Shown here: positions 43,798 through 52,497 of the stretch, piece after piece
How positions within the stretch are numbered: position 1 is the stretch's first letter
Layout of the letters: each line of letters begins with the position of its first letter
Source of the DNA: HLUCCA09 sp038745585
GTDB lineage: Bacteria > Pseudomonadota > Alphaproteobacteria > Rhodobacterales > Rhodobacteraceae
NCBI GenBank assembly: GCA_038745585.1
Contig: JBCDLH010000001.1
Location: 310,001-374,000, forward strand
Direction of reading: 5' to 3'
DNA: 64,000 nucleotides
Translations under genes and position numbers: made by a program
Notes under the pieces: generated by a model
Databases searched by the model: none
Told to the model about the DNA's origin: nothing
The model's input: only the letters and a program-made list of their open reading frames with translations

Positions 43798-46650
43798 TTA
43801 GGTGAAACGGTTGATCGAAAAGCCGGAGAGGTCTTGTCTCAACCGCCCGGAAAGAGCTGCTGACGCGGCCTCTCGGCCCATCAACGGGCCGAGGGTGTAG
43901 CCATTTGCCGTCGCAGCGACAGTGACGCCATCGCAGCCCGGTACGGGGCCGATCAGCGGCGCGCCGTCGATGTCGATATTCATTGCCGCCCAGCTTCGAA
44001 TGACGTGCAGGCTGGCCACTTGCGGCACGGTATGGCCCGCAACCCAAAGGTTTCCTTCAATGCTCTCGGGCAGCACCTGGGCCTGACCGGCTGGGCCCGT
44101 CACGGCTGGCCACGCGCCACCGATGATGACAGAGCCCGCCGCGCCCTGTTTCATCGTCAGGTGCCTGTCGGCATGGGAGATCAAGCACGGCACTAGCGGC
44201 GGGCCCGGCGCGGTGACCACCATCTGAAGCGGAGCGCCTCGGATCGGCAGGTGTGCGCCCAGCATAGCGGCAATACGCGCCGACCAGCCCCCGGCCGCGA
44301 TCAGAATGCGTGCGGTGCTGATCCGGCCCCGCGGAGTCGCTATCGCATATCTGCTGCCCTCTCGCGCGATGCCGGTGACGGGTGCACGTTCTTCGATCAC
44401 CGCGCCTGCTCGGCGCGCGGCTCGGGCCAATGCAGGCGTTGCAACGAGGGGGTTGATCTTGCCCTCGCCCGGGCACCAGGCCGCCGCCACGATCTCCGGC
44501 GAGATTGCGGGCACAATCTGACGCAGACGCGCAGCATCGATCACCTCCGCGTCGATTCCGACCCGCGCCTCGGCGGCCACCTTGGCTTCGAGGAAGGAGA
44601 TCTGATCGGGGTTTTCGGCCACCATCATGCCGCCGGTGACCTCGATCTCAAAGTCGGAGTTGAGGTCGTCCTCCAAGGTACGCCAGAGGGCAATGGATTC
44701 CTGCTGCAGCGGCAACGTGCGGAGCTGCAAGCTGCCGTCGCCGACCGCCTTGCTGCCGAAATCCCAGGAGAGAAGCTGTAGGTGGAGACTGCCGGCATTG
44801 CCGCCCGAGGCCTCGCCGTTCACCTGGCCGCGATCGAGGCAGATCACCGACGCGCCACCGCGCGCGGCATAGAGCGCAGCGGAAATCCCGGTCACGCCAC
44901 CGCCGATGACCACCAGATCCGCCGTATGCCGGACAAGTTGCGCGTCGGGCACCGCGCCGGGGCGTGCCGAGGGCGCGCTTTCTTGATGCCCGCCCCATTC
45001 TGGCTTTTCTTGCCGCAAAGCGCCCAAGGGGACGGGCCGTGCCGGGAGTTGCGGCGCAAAGAGCGCCTCCGGTGGGGCAGGACTCCCCGCCTCGCGCAGC
45101 AGACGGAGCGTGTGCGGCATGCAATAGCGCCCCTGGCAACGCCCCATGCCGATCCGCGTGGCCTGTTTCAAGGTGGCAGGGTCCCGTGCCCCGGCGCAGA
45201 TCGCAGCGCGGACGCGGCCGGTGCGGACTTCCTCGCAGCGACAAAGAACCGTGTCGTCCTCGGGCGTGGGCCGTTCCGGCGCGTCAAAGAGGGTCCAAAG
45301 CGCGGATTGGAAGCGCTGCGACCGGGCAAGCCGGCGTCGCATCGGCGCGTCCGAGCCAGGTGCGGGAAGGCCAAGATGGGCGAGCGCGCCGATGCCGCTG
45401 AGTTCGCCCTGGCAGAGGGCGATTTCGGCGCCGCCGAGCCCGCCTGCATCTCCCCCGATCCAAAGCCCCGGCACGGCCGTGCGCCCGTCCGGCGCGCGCT
45501 CGGGGCCCGCAAGATTGCCCGCCTCAAGACGGACGCGCACACCCAAGAGTCGCGCGAGCTCAAGCTGCGGGGCAAAGCCGTCACCCGCGGCGATGATATC
45601 GGCCTCGAAGCGCCGGGTGCGCCCGGTCGCGATTTCGCGCAACTCGGCCGTCACGGCGCGGGTCTCGCCCCCGATCCGGCAGAGTTCCCACCCGGTCAGG
45701 ACCGGAATGCCTGCTCGCGCTGCCGACGTCCGATAGGCCGCTCCGTCCGCCGCGAGACGCGGGGCAGCCGCGACCGCGCGCGCGAGGGTCTGACCCAGCC
45801 GGGGACGGCCACGCTCCGCCAGGGCCACGACCTCGGCCCCGCGGTCGGCGAGCTCAGCCGCCAGTTGCAGCCCAAGGGGGCCGTGCCCGGCTATCAGCAC
45901 GCGGCCCTCCGGCGCCACGCCATAGCGGCGCACGAGCGTCTGCAAGGCGCCGATGCTCATTGCGCCCGGCAAGGTCCAACCTGGAACAAGGGCGGGCCGT
46001 TCGTAGGCGCCCGTTGCCAGGATCACGGCTCGCGCAGTGAGATGCGTGGCCCGATCGGACCCGACGGCGCGCAGCTCGAAGCGCGCGGGCCCGTGGTGCC
46101 GGGCAAACCAAACTCCCTGGCCCGAAAGGATCTGAGCGCCAGACGCGCTGACCCGAGCGCTGAGGTCGAGGCCGCGGCGATGCTGACGATCCGTGCGTGT
46201 CCGACCGCGATAGCCCGGGCTGCGCGGCTTGAAATACTGTCCGCCGGTCTCGTCGCGCTCGTCAAGCAGCGTGACACGCGCACCGTGCTCGGCGGCGACA
46301 GCGGCTGCGGAGAGCCCGGCCGGGCCCGCACCGACGATAGCGATGTCGGTGTCGATGGGATTTGGGCGCGCCGCAACCGGGGGCTCGGTGCCCGCGGCAA
46401 GGCGCATCTCGTCCTCTCGCTGCACCACCATGCCGTCTGCGACCTGGGCCATACAGGCCCGCACGCCGCGCTGACCGTCCACGGTCACAAGGCAATCGTG
46501 GCAGACACCCATGCCACAGAAAAGGCCGCGTGCAGCACCGCTCCGACGCTGGCCCAAGGTCAACCGACCCGCCGCGGTCAGCGCCGCGGCAATGCTGTCG
46601 CCCGGCGAAGCGGTGACGTCTTGCCCGTCGAACGTGAAATGCAACGCCAT
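43798..46650 (-). CDS. Fused three-subunit FAD/[2Fe-2S] dehydrogenase (HcnABC / opine- or D-hydroxyproline-oxidase type)
   Basis: A 950-residue fusion of three chains that are normally separate. Residues 1-90 are a [2Fe-2S] ferredoxin-like domain with Cys45, 50, 53 and 66. About 100-560 is the NAD(P)/FAD-type alpha subunit (DIAIVGAGPAGLSAA from 103) including a Cys-rich BFD-like [2Fe-2S] segment (LCRCEEV, RCQGRYC). From about 570 on is a DAO-type FAD oxidase (DLVVIGGGVTGISAALYAA). Such gamma-alpha-beta enzymes oxidise D-hydroxyproline, opines or glycine to cyanide; here all parts are one polypeptide. Its start overlaps the DHDPS-family gene by 1 base (TAATG), last in the M20-ABC operon. D-amino- or imino-acid oxidation is the family-level call; the substrate is unknown. 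Confidence 0.85.
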   Translation of the reverse strand: MALHFTFDGQDVTASPGDSIAAALTAAGRLTLGQRRSGAARGLFCGMGVCHDCLVTVDGQRGVRACMAQVADGMVVQREDEMRLAAGTEPPVAARPNPIDTDIAIVGAGPAGLSAAAVAAEHGARVTLLDERDETGGQYFKPRSPGYRGRTRTDRQHRRGLDLSARVSASGAQILSGQGVWFARHHGPARFELRAVGSDRATHLTARAVILATGAYERPALVPGWTLPGAMSIGALQTLVRRYGVAPEGRVLIAGHGPLGLQLAAELADRGAEVVALAERGRPRLGQTLARAVAAAPRLAADGAAYRTSAARAGIPVLTGWELCRIGGETRAVTAELREIATGRTRRFEADIIAAGDGFAPQLELARLLGVRVRLEAGNLAGPERAPDGRTAVPGLWIGGDAGGLGGAEIALCQGELSGIGALAHLGLPAPGSDAPMRRRLARSQRFQSALWTLFDAPERPTPEDDTVLCRCEEVRTGRVRAAICAGARDPATLKQATRIGMGRCQGRYCMPHTLRLLREAGSPAPPEALFAPQLPARPVPLGALRQEKPEWGGHQESAPSARPGAVPDAQLVRHTADLVVIGGGVTGISAALYAARGGASVICLDRGQVNGEASGGNAGSLHLQLLSWDFGSKAVGDGSLQLRTLPLQQESIALWRTLEDDLNSDFEIEVTGGMMVAENPDQISFLEAKVAAEARVGIDAEVIDAARLRQIVPAISPEIVAAAWCPGEGKINPLVATPALARAARRAGAVIEERAPVTGIAREGSRYAIATPRGRISTARILIAAGGWSARIAAMLGAHLPIRGAPLQMVVTAPGPPLVPCLISHADRHLTMKQGAAGSVIIGGAWPAVTGPAGQAQVLPESIEGNLWVAGHTVPQVASLHVIRSWAAMNIDIDGAPLIGPVPGCDGVTVAATANGYTLGPLMGREAASAALSGRLRQDLSGFSINRFT

Positions 46651-47546
46651 TAGGTCGCGAGCTGCGGGAGCAAACCGACGGCGTCGAGCGCCGCCTCGAC
46701 CTCTTCCATCTCGGCCTCGGGGAGGGGCAGGCGCGGCGGCCGGGGGCCGCCCACGGGCTGGCCGATCAAGCCAAGCGCGGCCTTGCTCCCGGACACATAG
46801 CGGTGGCCGCCGACCAGCCGGATGATCGGCAGGATCTCGCGATAGAGCGCGCGCGCTGCGTGGTAATCTGCGTCGTCAGCCGTCAGCGTAAAGAGCCTCG
46901 CGCACGCAGCCGGCAAGATGTTAGAGCCGACAGCCACCCAGCCCTCGGCACCTTCCACGAACGACTCAAACCCCATTATTCCGCCAAAGACGGTCATCCG
47001 CCCGTCGCTCATCTCTAGGATGTCGCGGATGCGCGTCACGTCCATCGTAGACTCTTTAATGTAGTCGATCCGCGGCAGGCGGGAGAGCTCGGCCACGAGC
47101 GGCGGCGTCAGGTCGACATTGGCGGTGGCGGGGTTGTTGTAGATCATCACCGGACGCGTCGCGGCTGCGCCGATCCGGCTGTAATGGTGGATCAACTCGG
47201 CCTCGGTCGGGGTCGAGTAAAACGGCGGAATGATCATCGTCCCGTCGGCGCCGAGCGCTTCGGCCATGGCGACATTGGCGATCACGTCATCGGTGCTTTC
47301 GGCACCGGCGCCGACCAGCACGGGGACGCGGCCCGCCACGGTCTCGATCACGCATTTGGCCACGGCGCGGCGCTCCTCAGCGGTGAGCGACAGAAACTCG
47401 CCCGTTGAGCCAAGCGGGATCAGGCCGTGAATGCCCTGGCGCACCTGCCAGTCGGTAAACCCGGCCTGGGCCTTTAGATCGAGGCGGCCCTGCGCGTCGA
47501 AGGCCGTGACCATAACGGTATAGGTTCCGCGGAAGCGGTCACTCAT
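46650..47546 (-). CDS. DHDPS/NAL-family lyase or deaminase (DapA-like)
   Basis: A 298-residue class I (Schiff-base) aldolase family protein. The key residues are Tyr136 (VMIYNNP) and Lys164 (YIKEST), with the GSTGE loop at 46-50. In operons with D-hydroxyproline dehydrogenase, paralogues act as pyrroline-4-hydroxy-2-carboxylate deaminase; others are 2-keto-sugar-acid aldolases. Since no diaminopimelate genes adjoin, a catabolic role downstream of the fused flavoenzyme is likely. It overlaps the phosphotriesterase-like gene by 4 bases. Confidence 0.85.
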   Translation of the reverse strand: MSDRFRGTYTVMVTAFDAQGRLDLKAQAGFTDWQVRQGIHGLIPLGSTGEFLSLTAEERRAVAKCVIETVAGRVPVLVGAGAESTDDVIANVAMAEALGADGTMIIPPFYSTPTEAELIHHYSRIGAAATRPVMIYNNPATANVDLTPPLVAELSRLPRIDYIKESTMDVTRIRDILEMSDGRMTVFGGIMGFESFVEGAEGWVAVGSNILPAACARLFTLTADDADYHAARALYREILPIIRLVGGHRYVSGSKAALGLIGQPVGGPRPPRLPLPEAEMEEVEAALDAVGLLPQLAT

Positions 47547-48568
47547 GCGGGGATCTCCGAAAGCGTCAGCAATCTCAAAGGGGTATCGCGCAGAAGCCGG
47601 CCGATGAGGTCGGGCTCAAAGCCGAGCCGACGCATCAGAGCGGGCATGTTGCGCAAGATGTGGCCATAGCCGTGCCCGCCCCAGCGGCGCAGGCGCGTCT
47701 TGGTGCAGATGTCGTGGCTCACCAGGAGTTGGTCGGCATGGCCTGCCTGGGCAAAGCGGTCGATCAGCCGGAGCCGGTCGAGATCGGAGGGCAGCTCGAC
47801 CGCGCCCATCCAATAGTGGGATTGCTCGATGCCGAAAAAATCCCACTCCACATTCGCCCCCCGGGCCAGCAACGCGGCGATGCCGTCGCCGTCCGGGTGG
47901 GTCCGATCCATGTGGCACAGAACGGTGCGGGTATGGTCGAGGCCCTCGGCCTCGGTAATGTCGAGGATCTCGCTGCAGGCGCCGGGCGCATTTCCCGGGT
48001 GCACCGAGAGCGCAGCGCCGGTGAAGCAGGCCGCGCGTGCAGCCGCCTGCAAGGCGGACCGCTCAAAGGGGTTTAGTGGCCAGGAACAGCCGATTTCACC
48101 GATCAGGCCGGCGCGGGTCGCCGTGCCGTCGAGGCCGCACGTCACCTCAGCGACAAACCGTGCGGTGAGGGCCTCGATGTCCAATTCCATCAAGGTTGGG
48201 GGGAGGAAGGCGGCGGTGTAGCAGCCTGCAGCCGCGACGACATGCACGCCCGCCTCGCGCGATGCCGCGGCAAGGCCCGAGGGATCGCGGGCCAGGCCAT
48301 ACACCGATTGATCGACGATCAGACTGCCGCCATCCTGGGCGAAATGGCGCAACTCGCCCGCCGCGATGGACGGGTCGGTTTGATGCGCGTTGGCGGGCGC
48401 GGCATTCGAAAGGTAATCGATCTGCCACCTGTCCTCGGCGGAGATGACAGCGTCCCGATCCCCTGTCGCACCCGGCGGCACGATGTCAAAGAGCACATGC
48501 TCGTGAAACATGATCTGGCCGACGCGCGCGGGGTCAATATCGCCTAGGACGGTTCGCACGACACCCAT
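47543..48568 (-). CDS. Phosphotriesterase-family metallohydrolase
   Basis: A 341-residue amidohydrolase-superfamily protein of the PTE-like group. Metal-ligand motifs: FHEH (H22, H24), IGEIG, SVHPG (His), LCHMDRT (His) and SHDICTK (His-Asp). Family members are mainly lactonases and N-acyl-amino-acid or carboxylesterases, not true phosphotriesterases. It lies 2 bases after the ABC ATPase gene, in the same operon as an M20 peptidase and oxidase, so it probably hydrolyses an imported N-acylated or lactone intermediate in the cytosol. Confidence 0.85.
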   Translation of the reverse strand: MGVVRTVLGDIDPARVGQIMFHEHVLFDIVPPGATGDRDAVISAEDRWQIDYLSNAAPANAHQTDPSIAAGELRHFAQDGGSLIVDQSVYGLARDPSGLAAASREAGVHVVAAAGCYTAAFLPPTLMELDIEALTARFVAEVTCGLDGTATRAGLIGEIGCSWPLNPFERSALQAAARAACFTGAALSVHPGNAPGACSEILDITEAEGLDHTRTVLCHMDRTHPDGDGIAALLARGANVEWDFFGIEQSHYWMGAVELPSDLDRLRLIDRFAQAGHADQLLVSHDICTKTRLRRWGGHGYGHILRNMPALMRRLGFEPDLIGRLLRDTPLRLLTLSEIPA

Positions 48569-48570
48569 GC

Positions 48571-49395
48571 CTAATGCTGCAGGATCTTAGAGAGGAAGAG
48601 CCGCGTGTGCTCGCTCTTCGGGGTCTGAAAGAACTCCTCCGGCGGGGCCTCCTCGACGATCTGCCCGTCATGCATGAGCACGACCCGGTCGGCCGCAGCG
48701 CGGGCAAAGCCCATCTCGTGGGTGACGACGATCATCGTCATGCCCTGCTCCGACAGGTCGGTCATGACGTCGAGCACCTCCGAGATCATCTCCGGGTCGA
48801 GCGCCGATGTCGGCTCGTCAAAGAGCATCACCTTCGGCTTCATCGCCAGCGCCCGCGCGATGGCGACACGCTGTTGCTGTCCGCCCGAGAGCTGCCGCGG
48901 ATAGGCGTTCTCCTTGTCGGGCAATCCCACGCGCTGCAACAGGGCGCGCGCCTCGGTCTCGGCCTCCGCCTTGTCGCGCTTGAGGATGCGGACCGGCGCC
49001 ATGGTGACGTTGTCGAGCACGCTGACATGGGGAAAGAGGTTAAAGTTCTGAAACACCATGCCCAGGTCGCGCTGCTGCCGGGCGATCTGCGCGTCGCGCA
49101 GCGGCACGCGCTTGCCATGCCGCTCGCGAAAGCCCATCAGGTGGCCGGCCGCGCGGATCGTCCCGCCGTCGATGGTTTCAAGCTGGTCGATGCAACGCAA
49201 AAGCGTGCTCTTGCCGCTGCCCGAACGACCGCAGATCACCACGACCTCGCGCTTGCGCACGGTGAGCGAGACGTTTCGCAGCACGGGGGTGCCGTGAAAG
49301 GACTTTTCGACACCGTCGATCACGACGATGGGCTCGCCGAGGCGGCGCGCGCCGGGTGCGCGTTCGGTCTGAGTGGCAAGGTCCTGTTGCTCCAT
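48571..49395 (-). CDS. Polar amino-acid ABC transporter ATP-binding protein
   Basis: A 274-residue ABC ATPase of the PAAT (GlnQ-like) type. Walker A GRSGSGKST, Q-loop GMVFQNFNLFPH, signature LSGGQQQRVAIARALA, Walker B VMLFDEPTSALD and the H-loop MIVVTHEMGFARAAAD are all intact. It powers uptake by the permease gene lying 12 bases upstream. GlnQ relatives handle polar amino acids, opines and related compounds. Confidence 0.92.
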   Translation of the reverse strand: MEQQDLATQTERAPGARRLGEPIVVIDGVEKSFHGTPVLRNVSLTVRKREVVVICGRSGSGKSTLLRCIDQLETIDGGTIRAAGHLMGFRERHGKRVPLRDAQIARQQRDLGMVFQNFNLFPHVSVLDNVTMAPVRILKRDKAEAETEARALLQRVGLPDKENAYPRQLSGGQQQRVAIARALAMKPKVMLFDEPTSALDPEMISEVLDVMTDLSEQGMTMIVVTHEMGFARAAADRVVLMHDGQIVEEAPPEEFFQTPKSEHTRLFLSKILQH

Positions 49396-49407
49396 CGCGC
49401 GTCTCCC

Positions 49408-50142
49408 TTAGGCGGCCCCGGCCTTCTTGAGGGTTTGCTCCCCCTCCTTCTTGCCCTTGAGGGCGCCGGCGGCGGCGGGGCCAAAGGGCTTTTCGTAATG
49501 GGCCTCGATCCGCACCTGAATCGCGCTCCAGATCGACACGAGGACAAGGTACCAGACCGCCGCCACACTATAGGCTTCGAGCACGCGGAACTCGATCTGC
49601 GCCAGCATCTGCGCGTTCCGCATCAGCTCTTCCATCGAGATCACCGAGGCCAGAGACGTCGTCTTGAGCATACCGTTGAACTGGTTTCCGAGCGGCGGGA
49701 TGATCGTACGGGTCGCCTGGGGCAGGATGACGAGGTACATCCGCTCGCGCCAGGTCATCCCGACAGCGCGGGCCGCGTCTTCCTGTCCTTTGTCGACCGA
49801 CATGATCCCCGCGCGGATGATCTCCGCGAGATAGGCGCCTTCGTTCAAGGCAAGCCCGAGGATGGCACTCTCGATGACGCTGAGCCGGATGCCAAGTTGC
49901 GGCAGGCCGGTATAGATTATCACGAGCTGGATCAGGATCGGGGTTCCACGAAAGAGCCAGATATAGAACTCAGCGAGGTATCGGACCGCCCGGTTGCCGT
50001 ACATCTTCATCAGCGCGGCAACGATGCCGAGGCCGAGGCCGAGGATCATCGAGACGACGCTGAGCCAGATCGTTGTCCAGGCGCCCCGGAGCATCAGACC
50101 GTTGGTCAGGTAGTCAAAGAAAAAGGGCCAGCTCCAGTTCAC
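49408..50142 (-). CDS. Polar amino-acid ABC transporter permease
   Basis: A 244-residue inner-membrane permease of the His/Glu/Gln family. N-terminal helix GAWTTIWLSVVSMILGLGLG; conserved EAAG-type loop in the form GMTWRERMYLVILPQATRTI; FRGTPILIQLVI between helices is a family hallmark. Only one permease gene is present, so it probably forms a homodimer. The C-terminal tail (residues 215-244) is unusually Lys-rich. The gene is separated from the binding-protein gene by a hairpin. Confidence 0.9.
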   Translation of the reverse strand: MNWSWPFFFDYLTNGLMLRGAWTTIWLSVVSMILGLGLGIVAALMKMYGNRAVRYLAEFYIWLFRGTPILIQLVIIYTGLPQLGIRLSVIESAILGLALNEGAYLAEIIRAGIMSVDKGQEDAARAVGMTWRERMYLVILPQATRTIIPPLGNQFNGMLKTTSLASVISMEELMRNAQMLAQIEFRVLEAYSVAAVWYLVLVSIWSAIQVRIEAHYEKPFGPAAAGALKGKKEGEQTLKKAGAA

Positions 50143-50175
50143 CGGTGGGTCCTTGAGCTTGAGGGGAGGGCTTTA

Positions 50176-50203
50176 GCTCCGGTCGGGGGCCACCGACCGG
50201 AGC
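50176..50203 (-). promoter_or_regulatory. Intercistronic hairpin between binding-protein and permease genes
   Basis: GCTCCGGTCGG (50176-50186) and CCGACCGGAGC (50193-50203) are perfect 11-bp arms around a six-base loop, with no T-run following on the transcribed strand. Its place between the SBP and permease cistrons suggests partial termination or 3' protection that keeps the binding protein in excess over membrane subunits. Confidence 0.65.
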
Positions 50204-50275
50204 GGGGTGCTTGAGAGCCAGTCCAGCCCCGGTGCCCGGAGGCGCCGATGCCGAATGGGTTGCTCGGACGCAGGC

Positions 50276-51124
50276 TCACTCCGGCGTGTAGTAGATCGCG
50301 ATGTCGCCCGTATAATCGTCCCAATACTGGATCTGCGTTGCGCCGTAGGCGCTCATCATCTCGTTATAGGTGCCGTCTTCGACCATGTCGCGGAGGACGT
50401 CGGCCACCGCCTCGGCCAATGCGTCGCCCGTCGTTCCGTCAAAGCCAAAGGACGAGGGCAGGCCCGGGTTGAGCCCCGACGCACCGACATCGAACGAGCC
50501 GCGCTCGGCATAGTAGGCCGCGGTGGCGTCCGGGCCGAAGACGGCTTTGACCTGGCCGGCGCCCAGGGCAGCAAAGGCCTCAGCGAAGGTGTTGAAGGCT
50601 TGGATCTGCATCGGCTCCATCCCCGCCTCGACCTGCTCATCGTTGATCGTGCGAATGAGGTTGTCGGCGAACCCGGCGATCTCGGTGCCCACGGGCTCTC
50701 CCGCCAGATCCGCATAGCCCTCAACGCCGAGCGGATTGCCCTTTTCGACCACGATCGCGAGCGCGTTCACCACATAGGGCACCATGCGCATGATCTTGGC
50801 GCGGTCCTCGTTGTAGTACATGCCGGTATTGACCATGTCCCAGCGCTTGTTGGCGAGGCCAGGGATCTGCACGGCAAAATCCACGTTCATGTATTTCGGC
50901 TCGAGGCAGAGGCGGCGGGCAATCTCGTTGCCAAGGTCAGGGTGCAAGCCCTGCAGATTGCCCTGATCGTCGATGAATTGCCGCGGCGGGATCGTCGCGT
51001 TGATCGACATGGTCAAAACGCCCGGTTCGATGGTCGGCAGGCCTTCGGGGCAATCCTGCGCGGCGACCACACCGCCCGCGAGGCTAAAGCTGATGGCGAA
51101 GGCGCCCAGCGTGAGATGTCTCAT
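50276..51124 (-). CDS. Polar amino-acid ABC transporter substrate-binding protein
   Basis: A 282-residue periplasmic binding protein. Signal peptide MRHLTLGAFAISFSLAGGVV, cleavage near AA-Q. The type-3 SBP fold shows GVLTMSINATIPPRQFIDDQ and LHPDLGNEIARRL, and a later hinge (GTEIAGFADN). The start at 51124 was chosen because AAAGGA is then seven bases upstream; an ATG two codons earlier (51130) would leave it only about one base away. Ligand unknown; probably a polar amino-acid derivative. It follows the M20 peptidase gene by about 50 bases. Confidence 0.9.
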   Translation of the reverse strand: MRHLTLGAFAISFSLAGGVVAAQDCPEGLPTIEPGVLTMSINATIPPRQFIDDQGNLQGLHPDLGNEIARRLCLEPKYMNVDFAVQIPGLANKRWDMVNTGMYYNEDRAKIMRMVPYVVNALAIVVEKGNPLGVEGYADLAGEPVGTEIAGFADNLIRTINDEQVEAGMEPMQIQAFNTFAEAFAALGAGQVKAVFGPDATAAYYAERGSFDVGASGLNPGLPSSFGFDGTTGDALAEAVADVLRDMVEDGTYNEMMSAYGATQIQYWDDYTGDIAIYYTPE

Positions 51125-51176
51125 GATCATGTCCTTTCTGTTGGGAAGTCTACGGGCCCTTGGCAGGCCTCCGGTG

Positions 51177-52472
51177 TTAGGGGGCGTCCGGCGCCTTGCC
51201 GCCGCACCAATCGGCGACGATTGCGGTCGTCACATCGACCATGCGAAGAAAATCGGCCACATCGACCCATTCGTCGTGCCGGTCGTTCTGCGACAGATCT
51301 CCGCCGAGACAGCCGAGCCCGATACAGGGAATGCCAGCCTCGACCATCGGGTTGCGGATGTCCGAGGAGGTGTGCATCGGGTTGACATGGGGCGTGCCGC
51401 CGGTGACGCGCGAAACGGCGGCGGCGGCTGTGCGGTAGAGCGGGTGCTCGGCGGGCACCTCGGCGCCGGTCACACCGGTGACCCACGTGATCTCTGGCGG
51501 ATGGTCTCGCAGCCATGGGTCGGTCGCGGCAGCCTCGTCGACAGCGGCGGCAATTTCTGCCTTTACGTCATCGAGGCTCTCGCCAGGCGGAAAGGCGAGG
51601 GCGCCGCCGAGCGTGCAGCGCTCCTCGATCCGGGCGAGGCGGCGCATCTCGCCGCAGGAGATCCGAGATATGTGCAGATTGGTCGCCCGCCCGACCTCGG
51701 CTTCGATCAGCGGATGCCGGATCCGACCGGCGCGGTCGGTGGCGAGCTCCATGAGGGCAGCGCGGATCAAAAGCGCCTTGTCGATGGGGTTCTCCGCGAG
51801 GTGCGAAAACGCGGTGTGGCCGGGCTCGGTCGTGTCCGGCGCGCGGCCCCTCACCTCGATCCGAAACTCAAGCTGGCCCGAGGCGACCGCTTTGATCTCA
51901 CGCATGCCGACGCCCGACTCGGCGGGGTGCAGGTAGAGCGACGCGTCGGCGGTCAGCCCATTGTGCAGAAGCGCCGCGACGCCGCGGGCATAGCGTTTTG
52001 ACGGTGTCGACGCAAAGACGGCCCGGCCGAGCGGCACGTTGCGCGCCGCCGCACGCTCGATCGCAAGGACAGCAGCGGCACATCCCGCAAGATCGTCCGC
52101 CACGCCCCAGCCGAAAAAGCGGCCGTTGTCGATTTCGCCCTCGAACGGGGCATGCTGCCAAGCGGACGCGTGGGAAACGGGCTCGCCATCGGGATGGGCA
52201 AACATCAAAAGGCTTGGCAGGTCCGGGTCGCCTGGCAACGTGGCCACAACAGCGCTGCGATGCTCGGGGTTGCGGGCTGTCTCAAGGGCAAACTCGCCCT
52301 TCACCGGCACGTCGCCGGGGTCGTACCGGTGCACCGCAACGTCGCACCCGGTCGCGTCGAGCCGCCGCGAGATCGCCGTCTGGACGCTGTTTTCCCCGCC
52401 CGTCTGGGCCATCACGAGGTCACGCAAAAACTCGATTGCCGTGTCGTTCAGATCCACGCTCCGCCCCGGCAT
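51177..52472 (-). CDS. M20-family metallopeptidase/deacylase
   Basis: A 431-residue M20 (ArgE/DapE/ACY1) enzyme. Metal-site motifs: LMFAHPDGEPV (His-x-Asp), GWGVADDLAGC (bridging Asp) and PMHTSSDIRNP near the C terminus (His). These enzymes cleave N-acyl amino acids or dipeptides. The ATG at 52472 (MPGRSVDLND) opens the usual fold; no ribosome site precedes it, and the message may be leaderless because an operator-like GTATAC element lies only 8-25 bases upstream. A TTG at 52529 is an alternative. It is first gene of the leftward operon. Confidence 0.85.
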   Translation of the reverse strand: MPGRSVDLNDTAIEFLRDLVMAQTGGENSVQTAISRRLDATGCDVAVHRYDPGDVPVKGEFALETARNPEHRSAVVATLPGDPDLPSLLMFAHPDGEPVSHASAWQHAPFEGEIDNGRFFGWGVADDLAGCAAAVLAIERAAARNVPLGRAVFASTPSKRYARGVAALLHNGLTADASLYLHPAESGVGMREIKAVASGQLEFRIEVRGRAPDTTEPGHTAFSHLAENPIDKALLIRAALMELATDRAGRIRHPLIEAEVGRATNLHISRISCGEMRRLARIEERCTLGGALAFPPGESLDDVKAEIAAAVDEAAATDPWLRDHPPEITWVTGVTGAEVPAEHPLYRTAAAAVSRVTGGTPHVNPMHTSSDIRNPMVEAGIPCIGLGCLGGDLSQNDRHDEWVDVADFLRMVDVTTAIVADWCGGKAPDAP

Positions 52473-52479
52473 GACTTTT

Positions 52480-52497
52480 TGGATACAATTCGTATAC
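52480..52497. promoter_or_regulatory. GTATAC element 1 (M20 operon promoter)
   Basis: TGGATA-CAATTC-GTATAC, 8-25 bases before the M20 start, one of three sites with the pattern TGKATW-N6-GTATAC in this island. The core also forms a near-palindrome (ATACAATTCGTAT). Probable operator of the nearby GntR/FCD regulator. Confidence 0.6.

Noticed and set aside
44782..46653. 623-residue frame opposite the fused flavoenzyme
   Set aside because: High-GC antisense frame with no recognisable motif; the minus strand has intact FAD and iron-sulfur motifs.
48574..50214. 546-residue frame opposite the ABC ATPase and permease
   Set aside because: Charge-rich antisense frame with no domain; both genes on the minus strand are complete.
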